Source: Thorsellia kenyensis | GTDB lineage: Bacteria; Pseudomonadota; Gammaproteobacteria; Enterobacterales; Thorselliaceae | Direction of reading: 5' to 3' | DNA: 64,000 bases | Assembly (NCBI RefSeq): GCF_042432445.1 | Contig: NZ_JBHLXE010000027.1 | Location: 62,001-126,000, forward strand | In this document: positions 43,989 to 54,518 of the stretch, one piece after another | How the letters are laid out: each line of letters starts with the position of its first letter | Position numbering within the stretch: the first letter of the stretch is position 1 | Program-made: the position numbers and the translations under genes | Notes under the pieces: model-generated | Databases searched by the model: none | Told to the model about the DNA's origin: nothing | What the model saw: only the letters and a program-made list of their open reading frames with translations

Positions 43989-45530
43989 ATGTTCAATAAA
44001 ATTAAAATTACTACAAGTCTTACGATTCTAATTATTTCATTTGTCACGATGCATATTATCTCTTCATGTATTTCAGTTTACCGTTCTGCGCTCAATGATA
44101 ATAATTTCTCAAAAACTGTTACCTTAAACCACCAAATAGATTCTCTTGCTGCTATTAAATTGAATTTGATACAGTCACGTTTAGACACCTATAGAGCAGC
44201 TGCTTCATTAATAGAGAATAATCCCGTGCAATTTGAGTCAGATTTGGGTAAAGCTATTGCTAACCTTAATGGGGTTCAAAAGGAGATGGACTATTTTTTA
44301 TCACTAGACAATCCATTAACTACAAATGCAGAACTCATTAAAAATTTAGAAGTGGCGTATACTCAACTTTTTACCGACTTACGTTATCAGCAAGCAAAAT
44401 TGAAAACTGAGGGTTTTATGGGGTATCGGGCTGCAGATGTGCACCTTACTCAAGAAAATTTTTTGCGAATAACAGATGAAGTGATTTTTAATGTCTCTAA
44501 TTTATTAAAAGAATATGATGCACTTTCAGCAAAAATGCATGAGCACTCTTTTAATCAATTTATTATCGAGACAGTACTTTTAATCTTGATGCTCTTAGGG
44601 GCTATTAGATGGAATTATGTAGTCCTTAAAAAGCCTTTAAATGATTTGATCTCTCATTTTACTTATATCTCCAATGGAGATTTGAGTAAAAAAATAGAGT
44701 ATTGTGGTAAAAATGAAATTGCGCAGCTTTTTTCCTATTTTGAAAAAATGCAAAGTTACTTAATTGAAACGGTGCAAGTGGTCCGTAATTCTTCTGACAT
44801 TTTAGTTGAAGGAGTTAGTCACGTTGTCTTAAAAAATAGTGATTTAGCAGTCAGAACAGATCAGCAAGCCAGTTCCATTCAGCAAACAGCCTCAAGTATG
44901 GATGAGTTGACTGAAACGGTAAAACTAAATGCCCTTAATGCTTCTAAAGCATCAGAAATAGCCGATTTTTCAGCTAAGGCAGCGAGGAAAGGAGAGGAAA
45001 TTACACAGACAGTAACAAATACTATGGACTCCATAAAAGAGAGTGCTTCGAAAATAGCTGATATTCTAAATATGATAGATTCAATTGCATTTCAAACAAA
45101 CATATTGGCATTAAATGCCGCTGTTGAAGCGGCAAGAGCAGGGGAACTTGGTCGAGGTTTTGCTGTTGTTGCAGATGAAGTTAGAAATTTGGCATTGAGG
45201 AGTGCAGAAGCAGCAACGGAGATAAAACAACTCATAGAAGAGTCTAATCAAAGAGTTTTGCTTGGTAGCAATTTAGTCAATGTTGCAGGTGATACCATGA
45301 GAGAGATTGTACACTCAGTGGCAAAAGTTAATGCATTAATTGCTGAGATATCAACTGCATCAACAGAACAAAGCATTGGTATTGAGGTGGTATCAAGATC
45401 TATTCGTGAACTTGACACTACCATTCAAGAAAATGGAAATTTAGTAAACGATCTTTCAAGCTCTGCACAAGTGCTTGAGTCACAATCTTTTCATTTAATA
45501 AAGTCGGTTTCATTATTCAGAATCATTTAA
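43989..45530 (+). CDS. Methyl-accepting chemotaxis protein, Tar-like
   Basis: 513 residues. Membrane helix 1 (about 9-30), a four-helix periplasmic ligand domain (35-185), helix 2 (about 190-208), HAMP (210-265), then the cytoplasmic signalling rod. The hairpin tip is intact: DSIAFQTNILALNAAVEAAR and GRGFAVVADEVRNLALRSAE. Methylation-helix segments contain QQTASSMDELTETV. The C-terminal CheR-binding pentapeptide (NWETF) of Tar/Tsr is missing; the protein ends SVSLFRII. The ligand is unknown. Presence of a receptor implies a motile or at least Che-equipped ancestor. It stands alone. Confidence 0.92.
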   Translation: MFNKIKITTSLTILIISFVTMHIISSCISVYRSALNDNNFSKTVTLNHQIDSLAAIKLNLIQSRLDTYRAAASLIENNPVQFESDLGKAIANLNGVQKEMDYFLSLDNPLTTNAELIKNLEVAYTQLFTDLRYQQAKLKTEGFMGYRAADVHLTQENFLRITDEVIFNVSNLLKEYDALSAKMHEHSFNQFIIETVLLILMLLGAIRWNYVVLKKPLNDLISHFTYISNGDLSKKIEYCGKNEIAQLFSYFEKMQSYLIETVQVVRNSSDILVEGVSHVVLKNSDLAVRTDQQASSIQQTASSMDELTETVKLNALNASKASEIADFSAKAARKGEEITQTVTNTMDSIKESASKIADILNMIDSIAFQTNILALNAAVEAARAGELGRGFAVVADEVRNLALRSAEAATEIKQLIEESNQRVLLGSNLVNVAGDTMREIVHSVAKVNALIAEISTASTEQSIGIEVVSRSIRELDTTIQENGNLVNDLSSSAQVLESQSFHLIKSVSLFRII

Positions 45531-46180
45531 TCATTTAATCATTTAAATAGTTAATTAAATATATAAAATCAAAAGGGTTTAAGATAAGTTAGCTCTCTTT
45601 ATTTAACCCCCCTTTGTTTAAGTGAAGCTCTATTTTTTGGTATTCTAATTGGGTAAATCATTTCATTTGTCAGGTTAATTGAGCAAAATTTAAATGAGGC
45701 TAATAATTTCAGAATCTAATTGAAGTCGTTCAAGATTAAAAATAGTTAACCTTTGAGTTCTTTTTTTGTATCAAAATATTGAGTTATCATAAATCATATA
45801 TGTTAAGAGCTAAAGCTTTCGCTCAAAAGAAATTACCAAAATGACAAGACATAAATTGATATTATTTTGTAATTTTATTACTACAAAATGAGCGTAAAGT
45901 AGACATTGCTCAAGAAAAATGGACCCATTTGACTTAACTCGCTAAATGATAATTTCATTTTGAAGTTTAAAAGGAAGTAAATAGTAGTCTTTTTATTGTG
46001 ATTAAGTTTAAGTTTTAACCTAATGTAAGTAAATGGGAAGTGCAAATAAAACAGGGGGAAACCTAAATCTGAAAAGTATTTAATCAGACAGTATTAGAAT
46101 TAAAAAAAACCGAAAATTAGTAAAACTGAAATTCGGTTTTTTTATATTCTATTTTAATACTCAGTAATTACTCAGTAGGA
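45531..46180. other. 0.65-kb spacer with bidirectional terminator
   Basis: No gene. The stop codon of the chemoreceptor gene lies in three tandem copies of a 9-base unit (atcatttaa, about 45521-45547). The only other clear feature is the terminator at 46103-46143. Confidence 0.5.
46103..46143. terminator. Bidirectional terminator
   Basis: Arms aaaaccgaa and ttcggtttt with an 18-base loop. A runs before and T runs after give a U tract on both strands. It sits between the convergent chemoreceptor and L,D-transpeptidase genes. Confidence 0.85.
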
Positions 46181-47107
46181 TTATAAGCGACCGACTTGAG
46201 TTGGTAATCCTGAACGTCTTTTATACTGTTCTTCAAATAGTGCTGTATCAGTATTAGGATGGGTAGAGAATGCTTTTACTGATTGATTTAAAGGAATTGG
46301 TAATGTTTTGGTGTCTTCACCTTCTCTTTTAGAAAGAGGTTCATGAACTTCAACATAACGTCTACCATCAGGTTCAACTGAAACTTTAATTGCTTCACTG
46401 ATGATTTGAACTCTTTCCCCTTTGGCGACTTTGCCAAAAAGTGCTTTTATGTCATCAGGGCGTAAACGAATACAACCTGAGCTTACGCGTAAGCCAATAC
46501 CAAAATCAGCATTTGTACCATGGATGAGATAAGTACCAGAACCATAAGCTAAGCGTAATGCAAACTCACCCATAGGATTATCTGGGCCTGCAGGCCACAC
46601 TGCAGGTAACGTTACACCTTGAGCAGCATATCTTTTTCTGATTGAAGGGGTAGGAGTCCAAGTTGGGTTGGGAATTTTTTGGCTAATAGACGTAGTCATT
46701 AAAGGGGTGTCAATACCTTGTAGACCAATCCCTATAGGATAAACGATAACTTTATTTTGACCTTTCGGGAAGTAAAAAAGTCTCATCTCTGTCAGATTAA
46801 CTACAATACCTTCACGCTTGGTATCAGGGAGAAGCATTTGATGGGGTATAATAATTTCAGATCCTGGTTTAGGCAACCAAGCATCTATTCCTGGATTAGC
46901 CTGGAGCATAGCATAAAATCCAACTTTATATTTAGCTGCAATAGTTTCTAAATCCATTGTGCTGTCATCAGGAATCTTGTAAATAATGTTTTCACCAATA
47001 AGGCGGCTTCCCTCAGGTGGAAGAGGATACTCAGTTGCCTGAGCGGTGTTAAAAATAGTACCAATCGACATAACAGATACTAAAATAAAACTTAAAATAC
47101 GACGCAT
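46181..47107 (-). CDS. L,D-transpeptidase, ErfK/YbiS/YcfS family
   Basis: 308 residues. A signal peptide (1-24, ending TAQA) leads to a LysM-like segment (about 40-92) and the YkuD catalytic domain. The domain has the histidine in LIHGTNADFGIGLRV and the catalytic cysteine in SSGCIRLRPDD. E. coli relatives LdtA, LdtB and LdtC attach Braun lipoprotein to peptidoglycan; the C-terminal extension after VEPDGRRYVEVHEPL also matches this group and not the cross-linking LdtD/E. Which of the three it is cannot be decided. Periplasmic. Monocistronic. Confidence 0.92.
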   Translation of the reverse strand: MRRILSFILVSVMSIGTIFNTAQATEYPLPPEGSRLIGENIIYKIPDDSTMDLETIAAKYKVGFYAMLQANPGIDAWLPKPGSEIIIPHQMLLPDTKREGIVVNLTEMRLFYFPKGQNKVIVYPIGIGLQGIDTPLMTTSISQKIPNPTWTPTPSIRKRYAAQGVTLPAVWPAGPDNPMGEFALRLAYGSGTYLIHGTNADFGIGLRVSSGCIRLRPDDIKALFGKVAKGERVQIISEAIKVSVEPDGRRYVEVHEPLSKREGEDTKTLPIPLNQSVKAFSTHPNTDTALFEEQYKRRSGLPTQVGRL

Positions 47108-47445
47108 AAAGACATATTCCTAAAGTTAACAAATATTCATGAAATTACCAAAACAAGCATACTTCAAGCTAAGATAATTACCTTTTTTATTTACTGACAA
47201 TAAATAGTATAATTGATTATCAGAGGTTGTACTATCAGATTAATGAATAAGGTTTATTCTACTTATTTTTATTTTGTTGAAAACAACATTAATTTTTTGC
47301 TTATGTAACAAAAATAAATTGCTTACATATTAAATTACAGAAGATAAACTTTCTTCAATTGTTATTACAATTACTAATTATAAGTAATCTTGAGGCTTTT
47401 TTCTAGAAATTGATTAAAATAACACAAGAAGCGCTTTTTTTTTGC
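47108..47445. other. Spacer between L,D-transpeptidase and modF
   Basis: About 340 bp, A+T-rich, holding the transpeptidase promoter. No gene, hairpin terminator or repeat recognised. Confidence 0.35.
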
Positions 47446-48915
47446 TCATATTTGCTCTAAAACTGGTGTTTTTCCCTTAAAAAGTCGTAAACGATGAGTG
47501 ATTATAGAAGGTGCATCTTCAATATGGTGTGACACAAATAAGAGTTGTGTACTACTAAGTTCAATGAGTTTGCTAATCCAAATTTTTACCCATTCTCTAT
47601 TTAACGCATCTAAGCCTTGAAAAGGTTCATCTAATATCAACAAAGCAGGGTGCTTTACAAAAGCCCTCACAATTAATATAAGCCTTTGTTGTCCCCAGGA
47701 AAGACTGTGAAAAGGGGCTTTTTTTATTGACTCAGGCCAATTTAAAAATTCAAACCATTGATTGGTTAAAGATTTGATCTCTTCACTGGGTGTTTCATAT
47801 AGCCCTATTGAGTCAAAATAACCTGAAATAACCACATTTTCAACAGTTGTTTTTACTCTGTAGGATTGATGAAAACTGCTACTGACATAACCTATATGCT
47901 TTTTAATGTCCCAAATGGTTTCTCCGCTCCCTCTTTTAATTCCAAATAAAGTTAAATCGTTTGCGTAACCTTGAGGATGATCGCCAGTAATAAGGCTAAG
48001 TAGTGTAGATTTTCCAGATCCATTTTCTCCTGTAATTTGCCAATGCTGTCCATTTGATACTTGCCAATTAAAATTATCAAAAATGATGCTATCACCATAG
48101 CTGATGTGGCCATTTTTAAGAATAACTTTTGGATGCTCATGGTCGTATCTTATGGCACTGATTGGAGGAGGAGGCAATTTATTTGCACTTAAATTTTCCA
48201 AAGAAGCTAACTGTTCTATCTCTATTTTACCCATCAATGCCGCTTTAGGCCCTATTTCAATAAGCTCAAGCTGTGAAACGATCCCTAGCTTTAGAGCACA
48301 AGAGGGTATATCATTAAAACGATTTAAAATGAGGACAATCGTTGTTCCTTTATTATGCAATTGAGTAAGAGCATTTTTTAAATATTGGGTTGATTCAGCA
48401 TCTAACCCATCAAATGGCTCATCTAAAATAAGTAAATCGGGTGATTTAAGCAGTTTTTGGCATAAAAAAACTTTACGCATCTCACCTGTAGATAACAATT
48501 TAAATGGACGCTTTAGTAAATATTCAATATTAAACAAACAGATAAGATCTTTAAATTTTTTATCGTTAATTTTTTGTTTTTGATCTTCCAGGATAAATTC
48601 TTGGGCAGTTTTGCCTATTTCGTCTTCTAAAAGATTATCTGTATTATCACGAGCCCATTCTTTATTCAAGATACGCTGTAAATACTCAAAAGAAACAAGC
48701 TCAATTGATTCAAATGAGTTATTTACATCCCCAGATAAGATATCTAAATAGCCTGCTAAGGCCGCACCTATAGCTGATTTTCCACTGCCATTTTGACCTA
48801 CAATAACAAGGAAATCATTGCGTTCAATTCTGGCTGAATTAATAGTAAAAAAACGATTGTAATTTAATCTAAAAACCACTTCTGATAGAGATAAAAACAC
48901 GGCAACTGCCCTCAT
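47446..48915 (-). CDS. modF: ModF-type double ABC ATPase
   Basis: 489 residues (E. coli ModF 490). A cytoplasmic protein with two ATP-binding cassettes and no membrane part. Cassette one: Walker A GQNGSGKSAIGAALAG near residue 39, signature LSTGEMRKV, Walker B LLILDEPFDGLD. Cassette two: GENGSGKSTLLSLITG near 297, LSWGQQRLILI, LLILDEPFQGLD. E. coli ModF is encoded beside the molybdate transporter and was once linked to photorepair (PhrA); its role is not settled. No mod genes lie nearby. It is divergent from zur with a 118-base gap. Confidence 0.88.
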   Translation of the reverse strand: MRAVAVFLSLSEVVFRLNYNRFFTINSARIERNDFLVIVGQNGSGKSAIGAALAGYLDILSGDVNNSFESIELVSFEYLQRILNKEWARDNTDNLLEDEIGKTAQEFILEDQKQKINDKKFKDLICLFNIEYLLKRPFKLLSTGEMRKVFLCQKLLKSPDLLILDEPFDGLDAESTQYLKNALTQLHNKGTTIVLILNRFNDIPSCALKLGIVSQLELIEIGPKAALMGKIEIEQLASLENLSANKLPPPPISAIRYDHEHPKVILKNGHISYGDSIIFDNFNWQVSNGQHWQITGENGSGKSTLLSLITGDHPQGYANDLTLFGIKRGSGETIWDIKKHIGYVSSSFHQSYRVKTTVENVVISGYFDSIGLYETPSEEIKSLTNQWFEFLNWPESIKKAPFHSLSWGQQRLILIVRAFVKHPALLILDEPFQGLDALNREWVKIWISKLIELSSTQLLFVSHHIEDAPSIITHRLRLFKGKTPVLEQI

Positions 48916-49033
48916 ATAAAATAAACCTAAGTTAGGTCAAAGGAAAAAGAGAAAGCTGACCTTCAATTTACTTAATTAATCTAATCCCATATAATGCATG
49001 AAAAATATAAATTTTAAAGAGGAAATTTAACCA

Positions 49034-49519
49034 TTGGCTAACATAGAAGATATCATTAGTGCAGCAAAAATTACTTGTTTGAAAAGAAGGGTCAATTTGA
49101 CTTCTAAAAGAGAAGTTATTTTGCGTGCCATAGTTGGTTCTAATATTCCTTTATCTGCTTATGAAATTATAGATATATGCCGAATAGAACATGATCTCAT
49201 TATAACGCCTATGTCCATTTACCGCATGTTAAATGTGCTAGAGGAACATCATCTTATCCACCGACTTAAAAGTGCAAATAAATATATAGCGTGTATTCAT
49301 ATGAATTGTGGTCATGATCACAAGTTCCCACAATTTTTAATTTGTAAAGTTTGCGGCAATGTTAAAGAGTTTGATATTGAAGAAAGTACAATTGAATCAT
49401 TAAAAAAGAGTATTCTATCTGCAGGTTTTAAATCTAACGAAATGCAGTTAGAACTTGAAAGTATATGTAATGCTTGCCATGAGAAGCATGATGATATACA
49501 TGATGAAAACAAAGTATAA
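49034..49519 (+). CDS. zur: Zinc uptake regulator, Fur family
   Basis: 161 residues, TTG start chosen because agagga lies about ten bases upstream and the N-terminus then matches E. coli Zur in position (AAKITCLKRRVNLTSKRE). The winged-helix domain (1-85) has SIYRMLNVLEEHHLIHRL. The dimer domain has structural zinc cysteines in ICKVCGNVKEF and CNACHEKHDD, with a histidine-rich tail. With zinc it represses znuABC and related genes in E. coli. Residue changes in the regulatory site and the HxHxxH-poor centre favour Zur over Fur. Confidence 0.87.
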   Translation: MANIEDIISAAKITCLKRRVNLTSKREVILRAIVGSNIPLSAYEIIDICRIEHDLIITPMSIYRMLNVLEEHHLIHRLKSANKYIACIHMNCGHDHKFPQFLICKVCGNVKEFDIEESTIESLKKSILSAGFKSNEMQLELESICNACHEKHDDIHDENKV

Positions 49520-49729
49520 TAGTTTATTAGCTTAATTATTACAGAAATTTCTTGGTGCTGAGTTAATTTTAAATGCTAATTTGATCCTACTACTTTTAGT
49601 CTATCTATTTTTATCAATTTGTGCTGAATTTTATAAGTGTTAGATAATATTTCGTTGCTCTTTTAGACTCACCTTATAGGTATTCTAAAAATATTTATTT
49701 TGAATAAGTTATTTTAAATTACTCATTCC

Positions 49730-52651
49730 CTATAATTTATTTTTTTCCATGGTTTCTTCTAGCCAATAATTTAATCGATCTGTAAAGCTTAAACTTTGCC
49801 ATAAAGTGTAAATGTTTTCTTTATGACTATAATTCAAAATAATTTCTCTTGGCGCATTAAGTTGGGTATTTGTGGCTTTTATTTTACTTTCTAAGAATAA
49901 ATCACCAAAATTGGTTAGGCTTAGATTAGTTTCAAAATTATCAATATTCAATGTTTTAATCAAATCAAATACAGGCGGTAGTACAAGACTATCTTTCGAC
50001 ATTTTACTCAAAAGAGTTTCATCAACCTGTAGGGTCAATTTATTTTCATTAAATAAATAGCCTTCTTTAATTAAATAATCTGAATCATTAAATAAGATCT
50101 TAAAATTTCCACCTAAGCTTCCAGTCATCTGAATATAATTATTTGCGAATAAAGACCAAAATCTTGTTGTATCAAGATGTTCAATAACTAATTCGGTTGG
50201 CGTAATTTGTGGCAAGCGGATCACATCCATATTAAGACTGCCACCAAGTAAATCTGTATGAATAGCTTTGAATTCGAGAGGGTATTGATTATTAAATGGA
50301 TAATAGCCTTTAAACTCCAGAGAAATGTTTTCGTAGGCAATGATATTCTCTAATGAAGATAATTTTAAAGTGACTGGCGTAGTATGTCCAAAATGCCATC
50401 GGTGATTTTTAAATTGATAGGGCATAGTAAAATTTAGCGCTTTTATATGGTTATTTTTATAACGCACGTTGACATCATCAAATACTAAATGCCCGCCCAT
50501 GATGAATCCTTGTTCTGGAGCGGCAGAATAGCTTGCTTGTGCCCTAAATTGACCTTGATGAACGTCAAGATCAGTATCTTTAGAAAATAAATGGCGAAAA
50601 GCAGCTGCATTTTGTACAGGCCACCACGCTTGACCTCTTAAACGTACACCATCCCATCGCCCAGCCAATTCAATATTTTCAAAAAGTGGTGATGCAAGTG
50701 TTCCAGAGTAAATAAAGTTTGAAAAATCAAATCCTTGAACATCTAGATCTAAATGGGGATCCACTATAGTACCCCCATTTCTAAAATCTATATGATCAGC
50801 TTTGAGGCTCAATCCACCCACCAGATCATGCCGGGTCACATCGAGTTTTTGAATTGTAGTGAGTAGGTTTGTGGCCTCATCTGATTTAATATTCAATAAG
50901 CGGAGAGGGTAAAGCATCTCAATACGTGGTTTTTGTACATCAACAATGCCATATTTGAGTTGATTTAAGCCTGTCGATAATTGAGATAGATAAAGTCCGT
51001 TATTCTCAAATTTTCCTTTACCTTTCATATCCCAAATTGCTTCAAATAATGGCATTTGACCATTACCCCAAGCAAGCCAATACCAAGAGCCTTTATCAAA
51101 ATTAAAATCATAAGCTTTACCATCAAGATGGAGCTCTACTTGTCCCCACAAAGCTTCACGTGTTTTTAAAATAGCTTGCAACCTACCACTGAGTCCCGAC
51201 TTGTTTACCTTTATCCCAGCAAGTGGAAGACGGACTTCCTCGATATAAACACCATCAAATAAGTCACCCCATCCTCTAACAAGGGAACCTGGTAATAATT
51301 TAATAGATGTATCTTCAATATTTAGCTGTCCTGGAATAGAAATCGTAAAAACGAGATCGTTAAAATTGACACCACCATTAAGTTGAAAAGGTATATTGTC
51401 TTTCATCTGTTTTAAAATGATTTGCGGTACAGATAATACCAGTGTGTTTTTCCCCCTGGTTCCATAAGTGATAAGATTTAATCGACCTTTCAGAGTAACA
51501 GGATCTGCATTAAAAATGTTAATAGCTTGTAGATAAATGTTACCCTGTAACTTATGCTTTTTATTTGGATATGACCATCGCCCGTTAATTATTTTTAAAT
51601 CGTCTTTAGAAAAAAGTATGGGTAAATACAATAGCTCATTATTATTTGAGTCAAAAATGTAGGTTGTCAAATCGTTATCTATAAGATCTACATTAACTAA
51701 TATTGGTTCAAATTCATCTGTAAGACTTCTTACTTGAGTCCGTAACTGTCCAGTTAAAGGGCGTTCTTTAAAGTCATTATTTAGGACAAACCTAGCATTT
51801 CCTTTAAACCTTAACGCATTTTCAAATATCAGGTTCACTTTTGTTATTTCAAGAAAATAAGCATTATTTTCAAAATCAAAAGGAGTATTTAAACCTAAAA
51901 GATTTAAATCATGACTTTCGTTATTTAAAGGAAATGAATCAAAGTACGGATGATCTGTTGTTGAATTTTTTGTTACGAAATGTGGCAATAGTTCAGTATT
52001 TTTTTTTAAAGAGCTATTATTTATAAACTGTGGGATTTGTTCATACCACTGATTTTTTCGTAATTTCCCTTCCAATTCTAACGATGGGCTATTAAAAAGG
52101 AATTGATGGATTTTTTTGGCAAAAACCCATCTGCCTTTAATAGGAAATTCTTGGGAATTAAAAAGATTATTATTATTTTTTATAAGTTGCAAATTAGCGA
52201 CATTAATGTCCAGGGGAGGTAAAAACGATTCAATCTTTTCAATAGTTGCTGAGCTGTCTTTTTGAGCAATATATTCATTAAAACAATCTAAATTGACTGT
52301 TAGATGTTCAATTGAAGGGTTAACACTCTTGAATTGAAAAGTAATTTTAGTGTTTTGAATGCTCAAAAATTCGCAATAACCAGCCTTTTGTTTGATATGA
52401 ACATAAATTGATTCTGAAAAAAGGGTGTTTTCTTTAAAATCAAAATAAGGAGGATTAATAACTACCCTTGATTCGAATGATTGAGATCTTTTTAAGGAGT
52501 CGTTTATACTATTAGCGGAATGATATGAGAAAAGAAATTGTTCATTTAAAAAAAGATTAATAATCCAGGGAAGTATTTTAAAAAAAGAAAAAAAAACACC
52601 TATCAAAGAAAGTGTAATCACTATGATGATGGAATATATCGCTTTATTCAT
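49730..52651 (-). CDS. ydbH: YdbH family AsmA-like envelope protein
   Basis: 973 residues (E. coli YdbH 879). One N-terminal membrane helix (about 7-30), then a very long beta-rich periplasmic part expected to form a lipid-carrying groove. E. coli YdbH works with YhdP and TamB to move phospholipids between inner and outer membranes. The C-terminal third matches best, with MDVIRLPQITPTELVIEHLD and GGNFKILFNDSDYLIKEG. In E. coli ydbH is followed by ynbE and ydbL; neither is downstream here, where zur converges. The gene is 50 bases downstream of tas on the same strand. Confidence 0.85.
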   Translation of the reverse strand: MNKAIYSIIIVITLSLIGVFFSFFKILPWIINLFLNEQFLFSYHSANSINDSLKRSQSFESRVVINPPYFDFKENTLFSESIYVHIKQKAGYCEFLSIQNTKITFQFKSVNPSIEHLTVNLDCFNEYIAQKDSSATIEKIESFLPPLDINVANLQLIKNNNNLFNSQEFPIKGRWVFAKKIHQFLFNSPSLELEGKLRKNQWYEQIPQFINNSSLKKNTELLPHFVTKNSTTDHPYFDSFPLNNESHDLNLLGLNTPFDFENNAYFLEITKVNLIFENALRFKGNARFVLNNDFKERPLTGQLRTQVRSLTDEFEPILVNVDLIDNDLTTYIFDSNNNELLYLPILFSKDDLKIINGRWSYPNKKHKLQGNIYLQAINIFNADPVTLKGRLNLITYGTRGKNTLVLSVPQIILKQMKDNIPFQLNGGVNFNDLVFTISIPGQLNIEDTSIKLLPGSLVRGWGDLFDGVYIEEVRLPLAGIKVNKSGLSGRLQAILKTREALWGQVELHLDGKAYDFNFDKGSWYWLAWGNGQMPLFEAIWDMKGKGKFENNGLYLSQLSTGLNQLKYGIVDVQKPRIEMLYPLRLLNIKSDEATNLLTTIQKLDVTRHDLVGGLSLKADHIDFRNGGTIVDPHLDLDVQGFDFSNFIYSGTLASPLFENIELAGRWDGVRLRGQAWWPVQNAAAFRHLFSKDTDLDVHQGQFRAQASYSAAPEQGFIMGGHLVFDDVNVRYKNNHIKALNFTMPYQFKNHRWHFGHTTPVTLKLSSLENIIAYENISLEFKGYYPFNNQYPLEFKAIHTDLLGGSLNMDVIRLPQITPTELVIEHLDTTRFWSLFANNYIQMTGSLGGNFKILFNDSDYLIKEGYLFNENKLTLQVDETLLSKMSKDSLVLPPVFDLIKTLNIDNFETNLSLTNFGDLFLESKIKATNTQLNAPREIILNYSHKENIYTLWQSLSFTDRLNYWLEETMEKNKL

Positions 52652-52701
52652 TCTTAAGGTGTTTTTTTATAGTAATGCATATCTATATCACGTTAGCTAA
52701 A

Positions 52702-53745
52702 CTAAGGTGATGGAAAAGGGTATTGAGTATGAATCCGGTTTATTTCAATTAGTAAATCCTGTGACAGCGTCACGTTTAAGCTGTCAATATTTTCCCTTAA
52801 TTGCTTTAACGTGGTTGCTCCTAAAATTGTACTTGCATTAAAAGGCTGATTATTGACATAAGCCAGCGACATAACAGCAGGCGATAAGCCAAATTCATGG
52901 GCTAGGGCAACATATGCTTCTGTCGCTTTGATGGCTTGCTCGGAACTATATCGGACAAACCTATTAAATAAAGTGTTTCTTGCGCCTTCTGGTTTTTGCC
53001 CATTGAGATATTTGCCAGTTAAGGTTCCAAAGCCAAGACATGAGTAAGCTAATAGTTTAACGTCTTCATAGTAACAAATTTCACTTAGGGCTACCTCAAA
53101 GGTTCTATTTAATAAACTATAAGGGTTTTGTATAGTTAAAACTTTTGGTAAATTATGCTGTTTAGCTAAATTTAAATAGCGCATTAATCCATAAGGTGTT
53201 TCATTGGAAACCCCAATATACCGAATCTTTCCGGCCTTGACTTCATCGTTGAGCGCTTCTAACGTTTCTAAAAAAGAGTCATTTTTTTCTTCATCAGTAG
53301 GATAGTTATAAGTAAGCTGGCCAAATATATTGGTTTTCCTTTCAGGCCAATGGAGCTGATATAAATCAATATAGTCAGTTTTTAAACGTTTAAGACTGCT
53401 ATTAAGAGCTTGCTGGATATTGAGTTTATCTAGGCGCTGAGAATTTCTTATCGGCGTATCAGGCTGTCTAACAGGGCCAATAATTTTTGTGGCTAAGATC
53501 ACATCACCACGTTTCTTAAATTTTTCAATCCATTGACCTATATATTCTTCTGTTAAACCGTAAGTTTCTTTTGAAGGAGGCACTGGATACATCTCAGCGG
53601 TATCAATTAAATTGATACCGTTTGCAATTGCATAATTTAGTTGTTCAAAAGCATCAGCTAAGGTATTTTGAACACCAAAAGTCATTGTACCCAAACCTAA
53701 TTGGCTTATTTTTAAGGTGCTGTTTGGAAGCAAAGTATATCTCAT
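52702..53745 (-). CDS. tas: Tas-type aldo/keto reductase
   Basis: 347 residues (E. coli Tas 346). NADP(H)-dependent aldo/keto reductase barrel. E. coli tas was isolated as a suppressor of tyrosine auxotrophy under starvation; its natural substrate is not settled. Catalytic tetrad residues are visible: Asp in NLIDTAEMYPVPPS with Tyr, Lys in ATKIIGP and His in LYQLHWPERKTN. The NADPH-binding ILGATTLKQLRENIDS is C-terminal. Nearly every block matches E. coli Tas. Confidence 0.93.
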   Translation of the reverse strand: MRYTLLPNSTLKISQLGLGTMTFGVQNTLADAFEQLNYAIANGINLIDTAEMYPVPPSKETYGLTEEYIGQWIEKFKKRGDVILATKIIGPVRQPDTPIRNSQRLDKLNIQQALNSSLKRLKTDYIDLYQLHWPERKTNIFGQLTYNYPTDEEKNDSFLETLEALNDEVKAGKIRYIGVSNETPYGLMRYLNLAKQHNLPKVLTIQNPYSLLNRTFEVALSEICYYEDVKLLAYSCLGFGTLTGKYLNGQKPEGARNTLFNRFVRYSSEQAIKATEAYVALAHEFGLSPAVMSLAYVNNQPFNASTILGATTLKQLRENIDSLNVTLSQDLLIEINRIHTQYPFPSP

Positions 53746-53766
53746 CGTTTTATTCCGTATATCAAA

Positions 53767-53961
53767 TTATTTACTTTTGGAATCGGTATTCCCTTTGGGT
53801 GGTAAAATACTTTCCACAAATTCAGGCGTTACGGGATTGTCTTTATCATGGGTATAAATAATAAAACCAACGAGTACTGTGGCACAAATCGCACAGATAG
53901 CTAAGATAAAAATAAAAGGAAAGAATATTTTTTTTAGTTTAGACGTCAATTGACACCCCAC
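53767..53961 (-). CDS. Small single-helix membrane protein
   Basis: 64 residues from a GTG start, or 60 from a TTG four codons later. A basic N-terminus (SKLKKIF) is followed by one strong membrane helix (about residues 12-35) and a short polar periplasmic-type tail (DKDNPVTPEFVESILPPKG). It lies 21 bases upstream of tas in the same direction, so it could be a leader gene of that unit. No family recognised; coding status rests on composition and position only. Confidence 0.45.
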   Translation of the reverse strand: MGCQLTSKLKKIFFPFIFILAICAICATVLVGFIIYTHDKDNPVTPEFVESILPPKGNTDSKSK

Positions 53962-54518
53962 AATTAAATAAGATTGATAGTAGATTATAACATAATTTTA
54001 CACGCTAGAGTAAAACTGTACATCAGTTCTTAAACTAAAATTTTATATTTGTTTATTGAAGAATTTTTTTTATAATCATTAGAATTTCACTTTGATGTAA
54101 TTGGAAATAATCTCTAGATACTTATAGACCATTTTATCGATTAAACGATACAGAGTCACTAGTCAATAGCCAATTAAAAATTTAATCTATTTGACGTCTC
54201 CAACTGATAATCAATGAGTATTTTTTTATGTCCTTTTATTGAATGATAATAGAAATTAAAATAAATAAAATTTTTTTGCAAGCGCTTCTATAGATTGAAT
54301 TTATAGAAATAGATTTCTTGTGTAATGTTTTGCACTTATTTATAAAAAAATGCTTTATTTCAAGGCAGTGAGCGCAAATTGTTTTAAAATATCCCTTATG
54401 CAAACAATGAACTAAATTGAAACATATCATTTTTCAAACCTCATTATTAGTAGATACGATTCAGGCACAGCTATGTAACCTGTAATTAATCAATCTTGAT
54501 AAAGAATAAGGAATTTCT
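53962..54518. other. Divergent promoter region upstream of puuB-like gene
   Basis: About 560 bp, A+T-rich, no gene. Promoters for the tas group (minus) and the oxidase gene (plus) must lie here. No operator recognised. Confidence 0.35.
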
